Notes: generated by a model not told the origin, from the sequence alone. Counted from the stretch's first letter, positions 28,455-41,774 are shown. The stretch is 64,000 bases of DNA from Sphingobium trunci (GCF_022664535.1 NZ_JAKUJY010000006.1:1-64000), one strand, 5' to 3'. Made by a program: numbers and translations.

Positions 28455-29267
28455 CTATTTTAGCGGCTTGCGGAATTTGAGCGTCATCCGGTCGCTTTCG
28501 CCGATGGCGAGATATTTCGCCTTGTCGGTTTCGCCGTTGCGCAGGGTTGGAGGCAGGGTCCATACGCCCTTTTCCCAATCGGCGGTGTCCTTGGGATTGG
28601 CGTTGATTTCCGACGATCCGACATATTCGAAGCCTGCGGCCTCCGCGATGCGGCGGACAGTCGAAACCTTGAGATAGCCGCTGGTCTTTTCCAGCGCCGA
28701 ATCTCGGCTTTCGGGCAGGCGATGGTCTTCGATGCCCAGCGTGCCGCCGGGCTTCAGCAGGTCATAAAAGGTCTTGAAGGTCGCCGCTTCCGTCCCGCCC
28801 ATCACCATATTGTGGATGTTGCGGAAGGTCAGCAGCGTGTCGACGCTGCCCGCCGGGATCAGACCGGTCTGATCGGGGAAGGCGGCCAGCTTCACCTTGC
28901 CGTAGATCTCGGGCTTGGTGGCAAGGAACGTCTTGAAACTGTCCAGGCCCCGTCCCGTAGGCTGAAGCGCATATAAAGTGCCTCTCTCGCGCAGCAGAGG
29001 GGCCAGAATCTCCGTATACCAGCCACCGCTGGGGGAATATTCCACTACGGTCTGGTTGGGCTTCACGCCGAAAAAGGCGAGCGTTTCAGACGGGTGGCGA
29101 TATGGGTCGCGGGCGACGTTGGCGGGGGTGCGGCTGGGCGAGGCGACCGCCGTTGCGATCGGATCGGTCGCCTGGCGGGTGCCATGCCCGGCATGTTGTG
29201 CGGCGAGTGCTGCGAGGGGGAGAGTGAGACCAGTCAGCAACAGAGTGATGCGGGCGAGACGGTTCAT
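28455..29267 (-). CDS. Exported class I SAM-dependent methyltransferase-like protein
   Basis: This 270-residue protein starts with a signal peptide (RITLLLTGLTLPLAALAAQ). A Rossmann methyltransferase-like domain follows (TLAFFGVKPNQTVVEYSPSGGWYTEILAPLL, VDTLLTFRNIHNMV, LKPGGTLGIEDHR, FEYVGSSEINANPKD). It matches the COG4798-type predicted methyltransferases. The predicted export is odd, because S-adenosylmethionine is not normally available in the periplasm; the family nonetheless commonly has signal peptides, and its function is unknown. Confidence 0.85.
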   Translation of the reverse strand: MNRLARITLLLTGLTLPLAALAAQHAGHGTRQATDPIATAVASPSRTPANVARDPYRHPSETLAFFGVKPNQTVVEYSPSGGWYTEILAPLLRERGTLYALQPTGRGLDSFKTFLATKPEIYGKVKLAAFPDQTGLIPAGSVDTLLTFRNIHNMVMGGTEAATFKTFYDLLKPGGTLGIEDHRLPESRDSALEKTSGYLKVSTVRRIAEAAGFEYVGSSEINANPKDTADWEKGVWTLPPTLRNGETDKAKYLAIGESDRMTLKFRKPLK

Positions 29268-29375
29268 CGGGAATCCTCTCTTCAGGGAGGCTTTCCGATG
29301 TGCTCCTCATAGCCCCGCCGTTCAAGCCGAGTGTCGGAAATTTTCCGTCAGCAACATCATGTTACCTGTCGGCCG

Positions 29376-30902
29376 TTACAGGCAGGCTTCCAGGAAAGGC
29401 TGATCGAAACCGAACTGCCGGGCCTTGTCGAGCGAATAGGGTCGCAGGCCCATCGAGCGATATTCGCCGATGATTTTCCCGCTGTCGTCCTCGTCATGAT
29501 ATTCGAACTTGAACAGTTCCTGGGTGACGATGACGTCGCCTTCCATGCCGATCACTTCGGTCAGGTTGGTGACGCGGCGGGAACCGTCGCGCAGACGCTT
29601 GACCTGCACGATCAGGTCGACCGAGTCGGCGATTTGCTTGGAAATGGCTTCCTTGGGGATTTTGATGTCGCCCATCAGGATCATATTCTCCATACGGCCC
29701 AGGCACTCGCGCGGACTGTTGGAGTGGAGGGTGCACATGGACCCGTCATGGCCCGTGTTCATGGCGGCGAGCAGGTCGAAGCACTCCGCGCCACGAATTT
29801 CGCCCAGGATGATGCGGTCGGGGCGCATACGCAGGGCGTTCTTGACGAGATCGCCGATGGTGATCGCGCCTTGCCCTTCCAGGTTCGGCGGACGGGTTTC
29901 CAGCGGCAGCCAGTGCGGCTGCTGAAGACGCAGTTCCGCCGCGTCCTCAATCGTCAGCACGCGCTCGCCCGGATCGATCATCTTCGACAGGGCGTTGAGC
30001 ATCGTCGTCTTGCCCGAGCCGGTGCCGCCCGAAATCACGATGTTGAAGCGGCAGGCGCCCGCGATTTTCAGCGCGGTGGCCATTTTCTGGCTCATCGCCC
30101 CCCATTGCGCGAGCATGTCGATAGTGATCGGCTTGGCCGAGAATTTACGGATCGAGATGGCGGTGCCGCGCAGCGAGAGCGGCGGGACGATCACGTTGAC
30201 GCGGCTGCCGTCGGGCAAGCGGGCGTCGGCCAGCGGCGTGGTCTGGTCGACGCGGCGACCGACCTTGTTGACGATGCGCTGGGCGATCTGGAACAGATGC
30301 TCCTCGTCGCGGAACTTGATCGGCGCGATCTGGAGCTTGCCCTTCTTTTCGATATAGGTCTGCTCCGGCCCGTTGACCATGATATCGCTGACATCCGGGT
30401 CGGCGAGCAGTTCCTCCAGCGGCCCCAGACCGAGCAACTCGTCGACGAGCACCTTTTCCAGCGCGAACTGCTCGCGCCGGTTGAGCGTCAGCTTGAGTTC
30501 CGCCAGCACCTCCATGATGATCGGCCGGAATTCCTCGGCCAGTTCATCCTTGGTCAGCGTCGCGGCGGCTTCGGGATCGACGCGCTCCAGCAGGCGGGGG
30601 AGCACCTGTTCCTTGATCTTGTGGACCGATGCCTCGAAGCCCTGCGGACCGGCATCGACCGCATGTTCGGCATTGGCGCGGTCGGACAGGCGCTGCATCG
30701 CGTCGGCATTGCGCTGCATCTGGCTGGTGGGCGCCGACAGCGGATCGACCGGCGTGTCCGCGGGCAGCGTGTTCATGTCCAGCGGCGGGAACTGGTCGCC
30801 GCCCTTCATCTCTTCGCGCGGCGCGGCGCCCTGCATGGGCCGGGCAATACCAAATCCCGGCTTGATACCCGCGGGTCCATTTTTCCGTCCAAACGCGCTC
30901 AT
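29376..30902 (-). CDS. cpaF: CpaF-family secretion/pilus assembly ATPase, orphan
   Basis: This 508-residue type II/IV secretion ATPase has VHKIKEQVLPRLLERVDPEAAATLTKDEL in the N-terminal domain, then LGPLEELLADPDVSDIMVNG, Walker A GGTGSGKTT, an Asp box, Walker B RPDRIILGEIRGAE and the His box TGHDGSMCTLHSNSP. CpaF powers Flp/Tad pilus assembly. No other tad/cpa gene is adjacent, so it either serves a pilus locus elsewhere or has a separate role. The first 80 residues are Pro- and Gln-rich and probably disordered. The start at 30902 follows GGCGGAGAATC. Confidence 0.94.
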   Translation of the reverse strand: MSAFGRKNGPAGIKPGFGIARPMQGAAPREEMKGGDQFPPLDMNTLPADTPVDPLSAPTSQMQRNADAMQRLSDRANAEHAVDAGPQGFEASVHKIKEQVLPRLLERVDPEAAATLTKDELAEEFRPIIMEVLAELKLTLNRREQFALEKVLVDELLGLGPLEELLADPDVSDIMVNGPEQTYIEKKGKLQIAPIKFRDEEHLFQIAQRIVNKVGRRVDQTTPLADARLPDGSRVNVIVPPLSLRGTAISIRKFSAKPITIDMLAQWGAMSQKMATALKIAGACRFNIVISGGTGSGKTTMLNALSKMIDPGERVLTIEDAAELRLQQPHWLPLETRPPNLEGQGAITIGDLVKNALRMRPDRIILGEIRGAECFDLLAAMNTGHDGSMCTLHSNSPRECLGRMENMILMGDIKIPKEAISKQIADSVDLIVQVKRLRDGSRRVTNLTEVIGMEGDVIVTQELFKFEYHDEDDSGKIIGEYRSMGLRPYSLDKARQFGFDQPFLEACL

Positions 30903-31030
30903 GATTCTCCGCCGAAATGATGTGCATCAGCTATGGCTGCTAAAGGTGAATAGGGTGGAAACTTTGATAAATGGCTAATGGACGGATGCTCGGCTTCGGC
31001 GCCCCTCAATCGGTGGAGAATGTCCAACAG

Positions 31031-31063
31031 AAAAGGCCGCGATCCTTTACGGAGCGCGGCCTT
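31031..31063 (-). terminator. Intrinsic terminator of the atp operon
   Basis: Read on the minus strand, AAGGCCGCG pairs with CGCGGCCTT across a 13-base loop and is followed by TTTTC. It lies 33 bases beyond the atpC stop and most likely ends the atp transcript. Confidence 0.78.
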
Positions 31064-31095
31064 CATTATGGATTTCGGTCAGATGGAGCGGCGTA

Positions 31096-31350
31096 TCAGC
31101 CAGCATGCTCCGCTAGGACGGTCAGGCCCTTTTCGTTCACTTCGGCAAAGCCGCCGCGGACCGGGATGACTTCCGGCGCACCACCTGCGCTGGCGAAGAT
31201 CTGGATCGCGCCGTCGCGAACGGTCGACATGAAGGGCGCGTGGCCTTCCAGCACGCCGAAGTCGCCGTCGGTGCCGGGAACGACCACCTGATAGACCTCC
31301 TCCGAGCGGACGAGCTTTTCGGGGGTCACGAGTTCGAAATGCAGTGCCAT
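31096..31350 (-). CDS. atpC: ATP synthase F1 subunit epsilon
   Basis: This 84-residue protein is the N-terminal beta-sandwich of epsilon ([46 protein letters not shown]). The C-terminal helical hairpin found in many bacteria is missing, as is usual in alphaproteobacteria. Epsilon connects the gamma stalk to the c-ring and can inhibit ATP hydrolysis. It is the last gene of the atp operon, 56 bases after atpD. Confidence 0.95.
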   Translation of the reverse strand: MALHFELVTPEKLVRSEEVYQVVVPGTDGDFGVLEGHAPFMSTVRDGAIQIFASAGGAPEVIPVRGGFAEVNEKGLTVLAEHAG

Positions 31351-31406
31351 TCTTCGAAAGTCCTAAATCCCCTCCCCATGAAGAGGGAGGGGGATATGAG
31401 CGTTGA

Positions 31407-32873
<1,467 letters not shown>

Positions 32874-33758
32874 TTAAAGGGCTTCGGCGCCCGAGATGAT
32901 TTCGACGAGTTCGGTGGTGATCGCGGCCTGACGGCTGCGGTTATACTGGATCGTCAGCTTGTTGATGAGGTCGCCGGCATTGCGGGTCGCATTGTCCATG
33001 GCGGTCATCGACGCGCCCTGTTCGGACGCGTTATTCTCCAGCAGCGCCTTGAAGATCTGCACCGTGACGTTGCGCGGCAGCAGGTCGTCGAGGATCGCTT
33101 CCTCGCTCGGCTCATATTCCACGGTCGCGCCGATGGCGTCGCGGTCAGCGTCGGCGGGAATCTTGACCGGGATGATCTGCTGCTCGGTCGGGATCTGGGC
33201 GAGAGCCGACTTGAAGCGCGAGAAGAAGAGGTGCGCGACGTCGAACTTGCCGTTCAGATACATGTCCGTCAGTTCATGCGCAATCGCTTCCGCCTGATCA
33301 TAGCCGGGTTCCTTGACGCCGGTCGTGTCATACTGGGCGACGATCATGCCGGGGAAGGTGCGGTTGATGACCGGGCGGCCCTTGCGGCCGATGAGGTAGA
33401 AGCGGACGGTCTTGCCCTGCTGGATCAGCTCGTCCGCCTTCGCGCGGGCGGCCTTGACGATGTTCGCGTTGAACGCACCGGCAAGACCCCGGTCGGAGTT
33501 GGCGACGACCAGCAGATGGACGTCGTCCTTCCCGGTGCCGGCCAGCAGCGGGGAGGCGCCTTCGCCCGAACCACCGGCGATCTTCGATGCCAGCGAGGCG
33601 ACGACCGCTTCCAGACGGCTGGAATAGGGGCGGGCGGCTTCGGCGGCGGCCTGCGCCTTGCGCAGCTTCGCGGCGGCGACCATCTGCTTGGCCTTGGTGA
33701 TCTTCTGGGTCGATTTCACCGACCCGATGCGCAGCTTCAGTTCCTTGAGGCTAGCCAT
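32874..33758 (-). CDS. atpG: ATP synthase F1 subunit gamma
   Basis: This 294-residue central-stalk subunit has the conserved N-terminal [29 protein letters not shown] helix and the C-terminal helix [39 protein letters not shown]. Its start codon lies only three bases after the stop of the LysE-type gene, so its translation is probably coupled to that gene. Confidence 0.97.
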   Translation of the reverse strand: MASLKELKLRIGSVKSTQKITKAKQMVAAAKLRKAQAAAEAARPYSSRLEAVVASLASKIAGGSGEGASPLLAGTGKDDVHLLVVANSDRGLAGAFNANIVKAARAKADELIQQGKTVRFYLIGRKGRPVINRTFPGMIVAQYDTTGVKEPGYDQAEAIAHELTDMYLNGKFDVAHLFFSRFKSALAQIPTEQQIIPVKIPADADRDAIGATVEYEPSEEAILDDLLPRNVTVQIFKALLENNASEQGASMTAMDNATRNAGDLINKLTIQYNRSRQAAITTELVEIISGAEAL

Positions 33759-33761
33759 AGT

Positions 33762-34388
33762 TCAAACATTCCGAGCAAGGGCCAGACGGCCCGCGAGACC
33801 AAAGAAACCGACGCCCATGGCGCCTTCGAACCAGCGCATCGCGCCGCTCTGCCCGACCTTGCGTCCCGCCTTGGTGGCGAGCACCGCCAGAAGGGCGCAC
33901 CAGAAAAAGCCCAGCGCATAGACGATGGCGATCAGCAACATGCCCTGCCATGGCGCGTCCGGGCCGGTGCCGACGAATTGCGGCAGCGCGGCGAGGAAGA
34001 AGATCGCGACCTTGGGGTTCAGCACGGTGCTGACGAACCCCTGGGCGAAGGGCGATCCGCCGATCCGCACCCTGGGCGTTTCCGAAGCGGGCGAGGGCCT
34101 GATGGCTCCCCGCAACATCGAAAGGCCCAGCCATGCGAGATAGATCGCACCGGCAATCTTCACCGCCATGAACAGCCCCGGCACCGCATTCAGCACGCTC
34201 AGGAAGCCGAAGCCGCAGAGCGCCATGTAGAACAGCCCGCCGAGCTGGATGCCGCCGATGGCCGCCATCCCCGCCTTCAGCCCGCGGCGTGCCGCGTGAC
34301 CGGCCACCAGCATGGTGTCCGGTCCCGGCAGCAGCACCAGACCGATCGACATCACGGTCCAGGCGAGAAGGGAATGGGCGGTCAGCAC
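33762..34388 (-). CDS. LysE/RhtB family exporter inserted between atpA and atpG
   Basis: This 208-residue membrane protein has the LysE signature: AWTVMSIGLVLLPGPDTMLVAGHAARRGLKAGMAAIGGIQLGG, then FVSTVLNPKVAIFFLAALPQFV. The family exports amino acids and related metabolites. Its position is unusual. It starts 19 bases after atpA and ends three bases before atpG on the same strand, inside the F1 operon where atpA and atpG are normally adjacent. The frame is intact and codon use resembles its neighbours. It would be made at high level with ATP synthase unless translation is damped. Confidence 0.93.
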   Translation of the reverse strand: MLTAHSLLAWTVMSIGLVLLPGPDTMLVAGHAARRGLKAGMAAIGGIQLGGLFYMALCGFGFLSVLNAVPGLFMAVKIAGAIYLAWLGLSMLRGAIRPSPASETPRVRIGGSPFAQGFVSTVLNPKVAIFFLAALPQFVGTGPDAPWQGMLLIAIVYALGFFWCALLAVLATKAGRKVGQSGAMRWFEGAMGVGFFGLAGRLALARNV

Positions 34389-34407
34389 AGCGTCTTAGGC
34401 GCCCGTC

Positions 34408-36524
<2,117 letters not shown>

Positions 36525-36707
36525 GCGCTTACCGTCCTCCGTTAGTTTTGCCGGTCATGCAAAAAGAGGGGCGCGGCCTGCCGTCCCGAACCCCTGTTGG
36601 GGGGCCGGTTAGCAGCGGGATTATGACTATGCAAGTCATGGAACGCGATTCGACCGTCAGGATGAAATCAATCGGATTTGACTGAGTTTTTATGACGTCC
36701 GATTCGG

Positions 36708-38276
36708 CTATTTTTCGGCGTCGGACGGAGCGAGCCGGCCCTTCTGGCAATGATAGACGATCCGCTCATTGGGTTGGGCGGGCAGCAGGGCGGAAAGATC
36801 GGTCTGGAGCGAGGCGATCCTGGCCAGCAGCGCGGAGTCGCTGCCGCAACCCTTGATCGGGCCGTTCGTGAGCGCGCGGGCCTTGGCCATGGTGTCGAGG
36901 TCGGGCAGCCAGCGCTGGACCCGCAGCGTGCCGGTGGCGGGATCGAAGCGGCTGACGGTCACGAAACCATGGTCGTCCGGCACATTCGCCCGCTGCCAGC
37001 CAGTGCCGGAGGACACATATTGCATATTGCCGTCGACGCAGCCGCCATCGGCCCAGTTGAACGCGATGTCGTTAGGCTCCGATATGGTGAGGCGGCTGCG
37101 GCCGAGGTCGACCTTGCAGATATTGTCGCCCGCCCAGGCATAGGCATTGTTGGCGGTGACGCCCTTGTCCTCGGGCAGCCTGATGCGTTCGTCGATGCTG
37201 GAAAAGCTGGGCTTCAGGAAGAACAGCCCGATCGCGCCGAACAGCAGCAGGCCGCCCCCCGCCAGCCACCAGGTCGCGCGCTTTTCCCGGCCCTGGCTGT
37301 AGAACAGCCCGCCCGCGCCCAGGCCCAGCACCGCCAGCGCCAGCAGCACTGCCGCCCCCGCCATGGCATTTTCGCGGGCGGAGATGACATCGCGCTCGGC
37401 CGTGTCGCGGGCCTTGGTGATCGCCGCTTCGCGGGCGTCGGCGCGGGCGCGCTCGGACTGCTCGCTCCGCGCCTCCTCGCGCTGAGTCAGCGCGGCTTCG
37501 GCGGCATCGGCCTCCGCCATGGAGCGGCAGGGAACGACGGTATGCAGCGAGGAGACACCCGCCTGCCGCAAAAAGGAAGCAACCTCGCGCCAGGACACTG
37601 CAAATCCGAATTCGGCATCATTGCCGTCCGAGACCGATCCGAAGCTGTTGACGCCCAGCACCCGGCCGCAATCGTCGACCAGCGGCCCGCCGCTGTTGCC
37701 CGCCGCCAGCGGCGCTGTGTGCAATACCGTGTCGAAGCTTTGGCTGGCACGGCCGGAGGACACGGTGCCGCTGGTTTTCACCGTGGCCAGCGGCTCGACC
37801 AGTTGCTTGAGGCCCAGGCCCTGCGCGCGGTCCACCGTGCCGGGATAGCCGATCGCCGTGACATGCTGGCCGTCGGTGACGGCGCCTGCGTAGAAGGTGC
37901 TGACCGGCAGGCTGCCTTCTTCGAGCTGGATCAGCGCCAGGTCATTGCCGGGCGAAAAGGCGATGATCTTGCCGCCATAGGTCTTGGTGCCTTCGGAAGG
38001 GATGACGCCGATGACGAGATCCTTTTCCTCCCGCGTCAACTCGACCACATGGGCGTTGGTGATGATCTTGTCCGGCGCGACCGCAAAGCCGCTGCCATGG
38101 CCGACGAAATAGGCGTCCGACCCATTGGTCGCGACCAGCACGACCCGAACCACCCCGCGCGCGGCGGCAGCGATATCCTGTTGCTCGGCGCGCGCGGCGA
38201 GCGGCGCTGCAATCGCGAGGAGCGCGGCCAGAACAGGGGCGAGGCGACGGAGAAGGGCGACCATGATTGGCGGCAT
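36708..38276 (-). CDS. Trypsin-like serine protease with membrane segments and a C-terminal domain
   Basis: The protein has 522 residues. A signal peptide precedes a DegP/trypsin-fold domain with the triad His in ITNAHVVEL, Asp in GNDLALIQLE and Ser in AAGNSGGPLVDD. A charged helical region (EEARSEQSERARADAREAAI), two hydrophobic segments (AGAAVLLALAVLGLGAGGLFY and WWLAGGGLLLFGAIGLFFL) and a C-terminal domain of about 150 residues without recognised motifs follow. No PDZ domain is seen. It probably acts in the periplasm while anchored to the membrane. The Met at 38264 is an alternative start. Confidence 0.85.
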   Translation of the reverse strand: MPPIMVALLRRLAPVLAALLAIAAPLAARAEQQDIAAAARGVVRVVLVATNGSDAYFVGHGSGFAVAPDKIITNAHVVELTREEKDLVIGVIPSEGTKTYGGKIIAFSPGNDLALIQLEEGSLPVSTFYAGAVTDGQHVTAIGYPGTVDRAQGLGLKQLVEPLATVKTSGTVSSGRASQSFDTVLHTAPLAAGNSGGPLVDDCGRVLGVNSFGSVSDGNDAEFGFAVSWREVASFLRQAGVSSLHTVVPCRSMAEADAAEAALTQREEARSEQSERARADAREAAITKARDTAERDVISARENAMAGAAVLLALAVLGLGAGGLFYSQGREKRATWWLAGGGLLLFGAIGLFFLKPSFSSIDERIRLPEDKGVTANNAYAWAGDNICKVDLGRSRLTISEPNDIAFNWADGGCVDGNMQYVSSGTGWQRANVPDDHGFVTVSRFDPATGTLRVQRWLPDLDTMAKARALTNGPIKGCGSDSALLARIASLQTDLSALLPAQPNERIVYHCQKGRLAPSDAEK

Positions 38277-38379
38277 TCATATGCGATGGTAGGATTGAGG
38301 CAATGCGGAAATGCGCTAATCGGCTTTTGAGCGCAAGCGGCGGGAAGTCTGGCGTCTTTCGGGCGGCTATCCCATATGC

Positions 38380-39441
38380 ATGAGCAAGATGTCGCACCCT
38401 GAAGCCCCCATCGCCTCCATGCCGGACCCGGACGCCTGCTGGGACGCATTCATACGCCGGGATCGCGGCTTGGACGGCCGGTTCGTGGGCGCGGTGCTGA
38501 CCACGGGCATCTATTGCAAGCCGAGCTGCGCAGCGCGGCACCCCAGGCGCGAGAATATGATCTTCCTGTCCGATCCCGCGGCGGCGCGGGCGGCGGGTTT
38601 CCGCGCCTGCCTGCGGTGCTGTCCCGACGAAGTGGGCCGCGACCGGCTGGCGGTGGAGGCGGCGCGAGCCTTCATCGCGGGGGCCGAAACCCCGCCTTCG
38701 CTGGAGGAGGTGGCGGCCCATGCGGGCTACGCGCCCCATCATTTCCACCGGCTGTTCAAGCGGGAAACCGGACTGACCCCCGCCGCCTACGCGCGATCCC
38801 TGCGGGCCGAACGGTTGAAATCGGCTCTGGCCGAGGGAGGCAGCGTGACCGCAGCCATTTATGAAGCAGGCTATAATGCGCCCAGCCGCGCCTATGCGGA
38901 CGCGGAAAAGCATCTGGGGATGACGCCCAGCGCCTGGAAGGACGGGGGCAGGGATGTGGTGATTCGCCACAAGGTGATCGCCACCAGCCTTGGCCCTCTA
39001 TTGGTGGCGGCGACGGAACGGGGCCTGTGCCGCATCAGTTTCGATGAAGCGGAGGAAGACCTCAGGCAGCGCTTCCCCAAGGCGCGCATATCGCCCGCCG
39101 ATGCCCGGCTGGACGGGCTGGCGGCACATGTCGCACGGCTGATCGACGATCCGGCCCATGCGCCCGACCTGCCGCTGGATGTATGCGGCACAGCCTTCCA
39201 GCAGGCGGTATGGGCCGCGCTTCGCGCCATTCCGCCGGGCGAGACGCGCAGCTATGGCGAAATCGCGGCCGCCATTGGGAGGCCTGGTGCCGTGCGGGCG
39301 GCGGGAACGGCGTGTGGCGATAACAGGCTTGCCGTCCTGATCCCCTGCCATCGCGTTTTGCGGAATGACGGGAGCCTGGGCGGCTATGCCTATGGTCCGG
39401 AGCGCAAGCAGGCTTTGCTGGAGCGCGAGAAGCGCACCTAA
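38380..39441 (+). CDS. ada: Ada: DNA methylphosphotriester/O6-methylguanine repair protein and activator
   Basis: This 353-residue fusion has an N-terminal Ada zinc domain with Cys46, Cys50, Cys77 and Cys80, the same spacing as in E. coli Ada. An AraC-type helix-turn-helix region follows (SLEEVAAHAGYAPHHFHRLFKRETGLTPAAY), then a C-terminal O6-methylguanine methyltransferase domain with the acceptor Cys323 in IPCHRV. It removes alkyl damage and activates alkylation-response genes. The 3' end overlaps the converging small gene by four bases. Confidence 0.95.
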   Translation: MSKMSHPEAPIASMPDPDACWDAFIRRDRGLDGRFVGAVLTTGIYCKPSCAARHPRRENMIFLSDPAAARAAGFRACLRCCPDEVGRDRLAVEAARAFIAGAETPPSLEEVAAHAGYAPHHFHRLFKRETGLTPAAYARSLRAERLKSALAEGGSVTAAIYEAGYNAPSRAYADAEKHLGMTPSAWKDGGRDVVIRHKVIATSLGPLLVAATERGLCRISFDEAEEDLRQRFPKARISPADARLDGLAAHVARLIDDPAHAPDLPLDVCGTAFQQAVWAALRAIPPGETRSYGEIAAAIGRPGAVRAAGTACGDNRLAVLIPCHRVLRNDGSLGGYAYGPERKQALLEREKRT

Positions 39442-39587
39442 CCTTTCCTCAACCGCTCCATGATGGCCCTGCGCTGGGCCTTGCTCATCCCCGTCCAACG
39501 GCGGATTTCGTCGACCGTGCGGCCGCATCCGGTGCAGACCCGCCTGGCCTTGTCCAGCTTGCAGATGTTGACGCAGGGGGTTTCCAT
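39438..39587 (-). CDS. DUF1289 family small cysteine-rich protein
   Basis: This 49-residue protein reads METPCVNICKLD, then CTGCGRTVDEI, RRWTGMSKAQRRAI and MERLRKG. Four Cys in C-x3-C and C-x2-C pairs and the CxGCGRTxxEI motif define the DUF1289 family, a probable zinc-binding protein of unknown function. It begins 15 bases after priA ends, on the same strand, and is likely co-transcribed with it. It overlaps the end of ada. Confidence 0.85.
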   Translation of the reverse strand: METPCVNICKLDKARRVCTGCGRTVDEIRRWTGMSKAQRRAIMERLRKG

Positions 39588-39602
39588 CGAATTTTCAGGC
39601 CG

Positions 39603-41774
39603 TCACATGAAACTGTACGGGTCGACGTCCACCGCGACGCGCGTTCCCGATTTCCATGTCAGATTGCCCAGCCACTCCCGAATTGCGCCCTGCACGTCGA
39701 CCTGCCGGGTCGCTTGGATCAGCAGTCGGTGGCGATGCCGCCCGCGCAGCACCGAAAGCGGGGCGGGGGCGGGACCATAGACGCGCATCCCCTCGATCAG
39801 CGGGGCCGATTTCCCGATCAGCCGGGCGACCTCGGCCGCTTCGTCGGCATCATCGCTGGAGATGATGATCGCGGCGAAGCGGCCGAAGGGCGGGGCGTTC
39901 GCGTGCCGCCGATTGGCTGTCTCGACTTCATAGAAACGGTCGGAATCGCCCGCGATCAACGCCTTGATGACCTCCGCCTCCGGCATGCGGGTCTGGATGA
40001 AGACGCGGCCCGGCTTCTCCCCGCGCCCGGCCCGCCCCGCGACCTGCACGATCTGCTGGAAAGTGCGTTCCGACGCGCGCAGGTCGCCGCCCTCCAGCCC
40101 GAGGTCGGCATCGATGACGCCCACCAGGGTCAGGTTCGGGAAATGATAGCCCTTGGTGACGAGCTGGGTGCCGACGATGATGTCGACGATGCCCGCCTCG
40201 ACGGATTTCACGAACTCCGCGACCTTGGCAGGCGACCAGAGCGTGTCGGAGGTCACGATGGCCGTGCGCGCATCGGGCCAGAGCGCCTTCACCTCATCCG
40301 CGATCCGCTCGACGCCGGGGCCGCATGCGACCAGCGAATCCTCCTCCTTGCATTCGGGGCAGAAGCGGGGGGCGGGCACGACATGGCCGCAATGATGGCA
40401 GGCGAGGCGATGGGTCAGCCTATGCTCGACCATCCAGGCGGTGCAATTGGGGCATTGGAAGCGATAGCCGCAATGGCGGCAGAGCGTCAGCGGCGCATAG
40501 CCCCGGCGGTTGAGGAACAGCAGGCTCTGCTCCCCCCTGGCCATGGTCTCGTCCATGGCCCTGACCAGCGGCGGCGCGATCCAGCGGCCCCGCTCGGGTG
40601 GATCGGTGAGCAGGTTGACCTGTTCGATGGCGGGCATCTGCGCCCCGCCGAAGCGCGCTGGCAGTTTGATCTCGCGATAGCGGCCCAACTCGACCTGATG
40701 CCGCGTCTCGATGGCGGGCGTGGCGGAGGCGAGGATGACCGGGAATTTTTCGATCAGGCCGCGCATCACTGCCACGTCGCGCGCGTGGTAATGGACGCCA
40801 TCCTCCTGCTTGAAGCTGGACTCGTGCGCTTCGTCGACGACGATCAGGCCCAGATTGGGATAGGGCAGGAACAGCGCCGAGCGCGCGCCCACCACCACTG
40901 CGGCCTCGCCTGCCGCGATCGCCCGCCACGCCCGGCGGCGTTCGCTCTGGCGCAGGCCGCTGTGCCAGTTAACCGGGACGGTGCCGAACCGCCTTTCGAA
41001 GCGTTCGAGAAATGGCTCTGTCAGCGCGATTTCCGGCAGCAGCACCAGCACCTGCCGTCCTTCGCGAATGGCGGCGGCAATGGCCTCGAAATAAACCTCC
41101 GTCTTGCCCGATCCGGTCACGCCGTCCAGCAGGAAGGGCGCGAAGGCCCGTTCCCCGACCGCCTCGATGAACTGGTCGGCGGCGGCGCCCTGCTTGTCGG
41201 AAAGGAGTGGCGGCGCATGGTCCGGATCGGGCATGGGAAAGGGCGTGTCGACGCTGACCTCCACCGCCTCGAAGGCGCCCGCCTTGATAAGCCCGCGAAT
41301 CACCGCGTCGCTGACCCCGCCGATCATCGCCAGTTCGCGGATCAGCCCCTGTCGCTCGCCGATGCGCTCCATCGCCTGCGTGCGCTGTTCGGTCATGCGG
41401 TCGGGAAGGTCGCCGGTCGCCCGATATTCGATGACGGTCCGCGCGCCCTCCAGCGCCGCCATCGATGCCAGCGTCATCCGCAGCACGGCAGCGATGGGGG
41501 CGAGATAATAGTCCGCCGTCCACTCGATCAGTCGGCGGACGGATTCCGGGACGGGTGGCGCATCGACCGTGCCGGCGACGTTGCGCAGCCGGTTGTCGCC
41601 CACCGTCTCGATATCGGGAAAGCTGTCCTCGTCCCATACCACGCCCACGATCTGGCGCGGCCCCAGCGGCGCAACGACGATGCTGCCGGGTTTCACGCTC
41701 ACCCCATGCGGCACGCGATAGTCGAGCGGCCCCAGGGCGGCGTTCAGCAGGATGACACGGGCGCGCGAACTCAT
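39603..41774 (-). CDS. priA: Primosomal protein N' (replication restart helicase)
   Basis: This 723-residue protein has the N-terminal 3'-DNA-binding domain (VILLNAALGPLDYRVPHG), helicase Walker A GVTGSGKTEVY and DEAH box VVDEAHESSFKQ. The zinc-binding insertion CRHCGYRFQCPNC...CHHCG...CPEC and motif VI QVAGRAGRGEKPG follow. PriA reloads the replisome at stalled forks. The gene is complete. Confidence 0.97.
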   Translation of the reverse strand: MSSRARVILLNAALGPLDYRVPHGVSVKPGSIVVAPLGPRQIVGVVWDEDSFPDIETVGDNRLRNVAGTVDAPPVPESVRRLIEWTADYYLAPIAAVLRMTLASMAALEGARTVIEYRATGDLPDRMTEQRTQAMERIGERQGLIRELAMIGGVSDAVIRGLIKAGAFEAVEVSVDTPFPMPDPDHAPPLLSDKQGAAADQFIEAVGERAFAPFLLDGVTGSGKTEVYFEAIAAAIREGRQVLVLLPEIALTEPFLERFERRFGTVPVNWHSGLRQSERRRAWRAIAAGEAAVVVGARSALFLPYPNLGLIVVDEAHESSFKQEDGVHYHARDVAVMRGLIEKFPVILASATPAIETRHQVELGRYREIKLPARFGGAQMPAIEQVNLLTDPPERGRWIAPPLVRAMDETMARGEQSLLFLNRRGYAPLTLCRHCGYRFQCPNCTAWMVEHRLTHRLACHHCGHVVPAPRFCPECKEEDSLVACGPGVERIADEVKALWPDARTAIVTSDTLWSPAKVAEFVKSVEAGIVDIIVGTQLVTKGYHFPNLTLVGVIDADLGLEGGDLRASERTFQQIVQVAGRAGRGEKPGRVFIQTRMPEAEVIKALIAGDSDRFYEVETANRRHANAPPFGRFAAIIISSDDADEAAEVARLIGKSAPLIEGMRVYGPAPAPLSVLRGRHRHRLLIQATRQVDVQGAIREWLGNLTWKSGTRVAVDVDPYSFM

